7,833 bases of DNA, from contig JACPMU010000026.1 of assembly GCA_016185865.1 (NCBI GenBank), forward strand, positions 1-7,833, read 5' to 3'. Position 1 is the first letter of the stretch. The number at the start of each line of letters is the position of its first letter. Below, one piece after another: positions 6,527 to 7,833 of the stretch. The notes below the pieces were generated by a model. It saw only the letters and a list, made by a program, of their open reading frames with translations, was not told the DNA's origin and searched no databases. The position numbers and the translations under genes were made by a program. Source of the stretch: Candidatus Woesearchaeota archaeon (GTDB lineage Archaea; Nanobdellota; Nanobdellia; Woesearchaeales; GW2011-AR4).

Positions 6527-6575
6527 TTTGCCTGTGATTGATGAAGCTTAATAAAATTAAGCCGAGTGAGGTAAG
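6527..6575 (+). promoter_or_regulatory. Hairpin with box C / kink-turn-like elements in the L7Ae leader
   Basis: A perfect 7-base-pair stem (GCTTAAT 6546-6552 with ATTAAGC 6556-6562) closes a three-base AAA loop. Just 5' of the stem is TGATGA (6539-6544), identical to the core of box C, and just 3' is CGAG (6563-6566). Gs and As at 6543-6544 and 6564-6565 can form the tandem sheared G-A pairs that L7Ae recognises in kink-turns. An outer stem, TTTGCCT 6527-6533 with AGGTAAG 6569-6575, can also form (two G-U pairs), but it is separated from the G-A pairs by a larger internal loop than a standard kink-turn has, and its 5' edge may lie before the transcription start. L7Ae is known to bind a kink-turn in its own mRNA in Sulfolobus. 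A similar control here is an inference. Confidence 0.35.
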
Positions 6576-6600
6576 CAAGTTCTTTGTTTATCCTAATCAA

Positions 6601-6609
6601 GGTGGAGGT
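6601..6609 (+). promoter_or_regulatory. Strong Shine-Dalgarno sequence deciding the L7Ae start
   Basis: GGTGGAGGT contains GGAGGT, a full match to the anti-Shine-Dalgarno end of 16S rRNA, about 9 bases before ATG 6619. Other first-in-operon genes here look leaderless, so this strong site stands out and supports a leadered L7Ae mRNA with its start at 6619. Confidence 0.65.
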
Positions 6610-6618
6610 CAAATTAAA

Positions 6619-6963
6619 ATGGTTTACGAAGCGCCAAAGGAATTAGTGGACAAGGTTTATGAGGCTATTGAAGTGGCAAAGGCCACAGGGCAGATAAGGA
6701 AAGGCACAAATGAAGCTACAAAATTCATTGAAAAGGGAATGGCAAAGTTTGTCGCAATAGCAAAGGATGTAAATCCTCCTGAGATAACAATGCACGTTCC
6801 GCTGCTTGCAGAGGAAAAAGGAGTTCCATGCGTTCAGATCCCGAGCAAAGAAGAGCTTGGCGCAGCTGCAGGAATGGAAGTGCCAACAGGAACCGTTGTC
6901 ATAATCCAGGAAGGAGAGGCAAAGCAGCTCATAAAGGAAATAAGCGAAAGGATGAAAAAGTAA
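6619..6963 (+). CDS. rpl7ae: Ribosomal protein L7Ae (kink-turn binding protein)
   Basis: The product has 114 residues from the ATG at 6619. L7Ae is a subunit of the archaeal large ribosomal subunit, of box C/D and H/ACA snoRNP-like particles and of RNase P; it binds kink-turn RNA. Family hallmarks are TGQIRKGTNEATKFIEKGMA, FVAIAKDVNPPEITMHVPLL, EEKGVPCVQIPSKEELGAAAG and VVIIQEGEA. I chose ATG 6619 because GGTGGAGGT at 6601-6609 is a very strong Shine-Dalgarno sequence about 9 bases before it, and because the protein then matches the usual length (about 115-125 residues), opening MVYEAPKELVDKVYEA. The frame is also open from ATG 6541 (140 residues, 26 extra) and TTG 6538. The promoter would suit ATG 6541 as a short-leader start, so an extended form cannot be excluded. 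S28e follows after one base. Family identity is near certain; the start is less so. Confidence 0.93.
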   Translation: MVYEAPKELVDKVYEAIEVAKATGQIRKGTNEATKFIEKGMAKFVAIAKDVNPPEITMHVPLLAEEKGVPCVQIPSKEELGAAAGMEVPTGTVVIIQEGEAKQLIKEISERMKK

Positions 6964-6964
6964 A

Positions 6965-7291
6965 ATGGCCCATGAAGACCCAACAAAGCATCTGAAAGAA
7001 GTTCCCAGAGGGCAGGTTAAGAGAAAGCCCCAGGGGCAGCAGGCAGAGCAGGTCAAAGGCTCTGTCAATTTTTCATTTGCAACGCCTGCAAAAGTGGAGG
7101 AGATTATCGGAAGAACAGGCTCAAGGGGGGAAGCCATCCAAATAAGGTGCAGGGTAATGGACGGAAGGGACAAGAACAAGATTTTGAGGAGAAATGTCAA
7201 GGGATCAATCCAGATTGGCGACATATTGATGCTGCGTGAAACAGAATTTGAGGCTGGCCAATTGACAAAAGGAGGAAGGGGCTCTGGATAA
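6965..7291 (+). CDS. rps28e: Ribosomal protein S28e with N- and C-terminal extensions
   Basis: The product has 108 residues. S28e is a small-subunit protein near the mRNA exit channel, shared by archaea and eukaryotes. Its core is at about 38-97: FATPAKVEEIIGRTGSRGEA, IQIRCRVMDGRDKNKILRRN, VKGSIQIGDILMLRETEFEA. The RxNVKG and GDILMLRETE blocks are diagnostic. Most archaeal S28e proteins have about 70 residues. This one carries about 37 extra N-terminal residues, hydrophilic and rich in Lys, Gln and Glu (KHLKEVPRGQVKRKPQGQQA), and an 11-residue tail with GGRGSG. No internal ATG precedes the core, so the long form is the only reasonable start. It lies one base downstream of the L7Ae stop (TAAaATG) and is co-transcribed with it. 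The extra N-terminal segment is probably disordered and may contact rRNA; this is inference. Confidence 0.93.
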   Translation: MAHEDPTKHLKEVPRGQVKRKPQGQQAEQVKGSVNFSFATPAKVEEIIGRTGSRGEAIQIRCRVMDGRDKNKILRRNVKGSIQIGDILMLRETEFEAGQLTKGGRGSG

Positions 7292-7295
7292 AAAT

Positions 7296-7319
7296 TGTTT
7301 TTATATCATTTATTTTTTA
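7296..7319 (+). terminator. Oligo-T terminator after S28e
   Basis: Two T-rich runs (TTGTTTTT starting at 7296 and a six-T run at about 7313-7318) begin five bases after the S28e stop. No stable GC stem precedes them. T-runs alone are typical of archaeal intrinsic termination, so the L7Ae-S28e transcript probably ends here. Confidence 0.5.
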
Positions 7320-7500
7320 AATTTATTTAATGCGTCATGTGAGAGGATAAAACAGAAAATAAACATAAATTTTACATTGGCAGGAATATCACAAGAACCC
7401 AATATTGAAATAATCCATTAACGATACACATACAACAATTAACAAATAAAAATTTAAAAAAGATAAGAAGAATCAAAAAAATAAAATATAATCAAATAAA
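7320..7500. other. AT-rich intergenic region between S28e and L24e, no gene seen
   Basis: The S28e-L24e gap is 209 bases in all. The part after the T-runs is very A-rich on the plus strand, most strongly in the last 60 bases. I find no tRNA, no box C/D pair, no CRISPR-like repeat and no convincing frame; the only small frame, from ATG 7330, codes for six residues. Its likely role is a terminator plus a new promoter that makes L24e-ndk a separate transcription unit. Confidence 0.5.
7451..7461 (+). promoter_or_regulatory. Candidate TATA box for L24e-ndk
   Basis: AATTTAAAAAA lies about 45 bases before the L24e ATG, predicting a short leader of about 20 bases. The surroundings are so A-rich that other TATA-like strings exist (for example AAAATATA at 7483-7490, too close to the ATG to drive it), so the assignment is tentative. 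No Shine-Dalgarno sequence precedes the ATG at 7501. Confidence 0.3.
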
Positions 7501-7692
7501 ATGGCTAAATGCACTTTTTGCGGAAACAATATCGAAAGGGGAACCGGTAAGATTTATGTGAAGAAAGACGCAAAGATTTTATACTTCTGCTCATCCAAAT
7601 GCGAGAAGAACCACATAAAGCTCGGAAGAAAGTTCCTAGAAACGAGATGGAGCAGGAAATTCAAGCGTGAAAGGCAGGAAGGTGCAGAATGA
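7501..7692 (+). CDS. rpl24e: Ribosomal protein L24e, zinc-binding
   Basis: The product has 63 residues, the normal length for archaeal L24e. L24e is a large-subunit protein close to the subunit interface. The zinc site is complete: Cys4 and Cys7 (CTFCG) with Cys30 and Cys34 (YFCSSKCEKNH). The typical IERGTGKIYV and KLGRKFLETRWSRKFKRER blocks are present. The frame starts at an ATG that follows an A-rich leader without a ribosome-binding site. The stop codon overlaps the ndk start in an ATGA junction, so the two are translationally coupled. L24e directly upstream of ndk is a common archaeal arrangement, usually also adjacent to S28e and L7Ae; here a 209-base gap intervenes. Confidence 0.96.
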   Translation: MAKCTFCGNNIERGTGKIYVKKDAKILYFCSSKCEKNHIKLGRKFLETRWSRKFKRERQEGAE

Positions 7693-7833
7693 TTGAGCGA
7701 AGCCTTGTCATCATCAAGCCTGACGGTGTTGAAAGGTCATTAGTTGGTGAAATCATAAAGAGGTTTGAGAATACAGGATTGAAGATCGTCGGAATGAAAA
7801 TGGTCTGGATTGACAGGAAGTTTGCACAAAAAC
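7689..7833 (+). CDS. ndk: Nucleoside diphosphate kinase, N-terminal part (cut by window edge)
   Basis: 48 residues are visible from the ATG at 7689, running off the window. Ndk transfers the gamma-phosphate of ATP to other nucleoside diphosphates through a phosphohistidine intermediate, keeping NTP and dNTP pools balanced. The start is diagnostic: ERSLVIIKPDGVERSLVGEI with the conserved KPDG loop, then LKIVGMKMV. The catalytic histidine (usually near residue 115-120) lies beyond the window and cannot be checked. A Shine-Dalgarno stretch, AGGAAGGTG at about 7676-7684 inside the end of L24e, lies just before the ATG, which overlaps the L24e stop as ATGA. Confidence 0.96.
   Translation, partial: MIERSLVIIKPDGVERSLVGEIIKRFENTGLKIVGMKMVWIDRKFAQK

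Noticed and set aside
6643..7224. 193-codon open frame on the minus strand
   Set aside because: It lies antisense to L7Ae and S28e, both firmly identified. It is rich in Cys, Leu and Phe as expected for a shadow frame and has no recognisable domain.
7330..7350. Tiny frame in the S28e-L24e gap
   Set aside because: It has only six codons before a stop, with no ribosome-binding site and no way to tell it from chance.

Overview
The window is archaeal. The right end carries the gene order L7Ae, S28e, L24e, nucleoside diphosphate kinase, which is characteristic of archaea. There is also an archaeal-type prepilin peptidase, an NFACT-R (Rqc2-family) protein, and TATA boxes about 27 bases upstream of several start codons, suggesting leaderless or nearly leaderless mRNAs. 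The large membrane protein ends in cadherin-like and cysteine-rich 'YW-DSCG' modules that I associate with DPANN archaea (Woesearchaeota, Pacearchaeota and relatives). I therefore infer a DPANN archaeon of moderate to low G+C, without being able to name the lineage.

Layout. Positions 1-1061 (minus strand) hold a two-gene unit: a stand-alone NFACT-R protein followed after one base by a CxxCxxCC (YkgJ-like) protein cut by the window edge. A 73-base divergent promoter region separates this from 1135-4302 (plus), a 1055-residue polytopic membrane protein with a large presumed extracytoplasmic tail. Next come two overlapping HIT-family genes at 4342-5501 (plus). Both lack the middle (nucleophile) histidine of the HIT triad. 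They converge, 9 bases apart, on an A24-type prepilin/preflagellin peptidase at 5511-6434 (minus). Its promoter lies back-to-back with that of the ribosomal cluster: L7Ae (6619-6963), S28e (6965-7291), a 209-base AT-rich gap, L24e (7501-7692) and the start of ndk (7689 to the edge).

How the genes fit together. L7Ae, S28e, L24e and Ndk are translation and nucleotide-metabolism housekeeping genes. The NFACT-R protein may bind ribosomes or tRNA in quality control, but the NFACT-N half needed for tail synthesis in Rqc2/RqcH is absent. The prepilin peptidase and the giant membrane protein both belong to the cell envelope, but nothing in the sequence links them directly. I see no mobile elements, CRISPR arrays, tRNA or rRNA genes.

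The points most worth a second look are the pair of HIT paralogues without a nucleophile, the split NFACT protein, a hairpin with kink-turn-like elements in the L7Ae leader (possible autoregulation), and the architecture of the 1055-residue protein.
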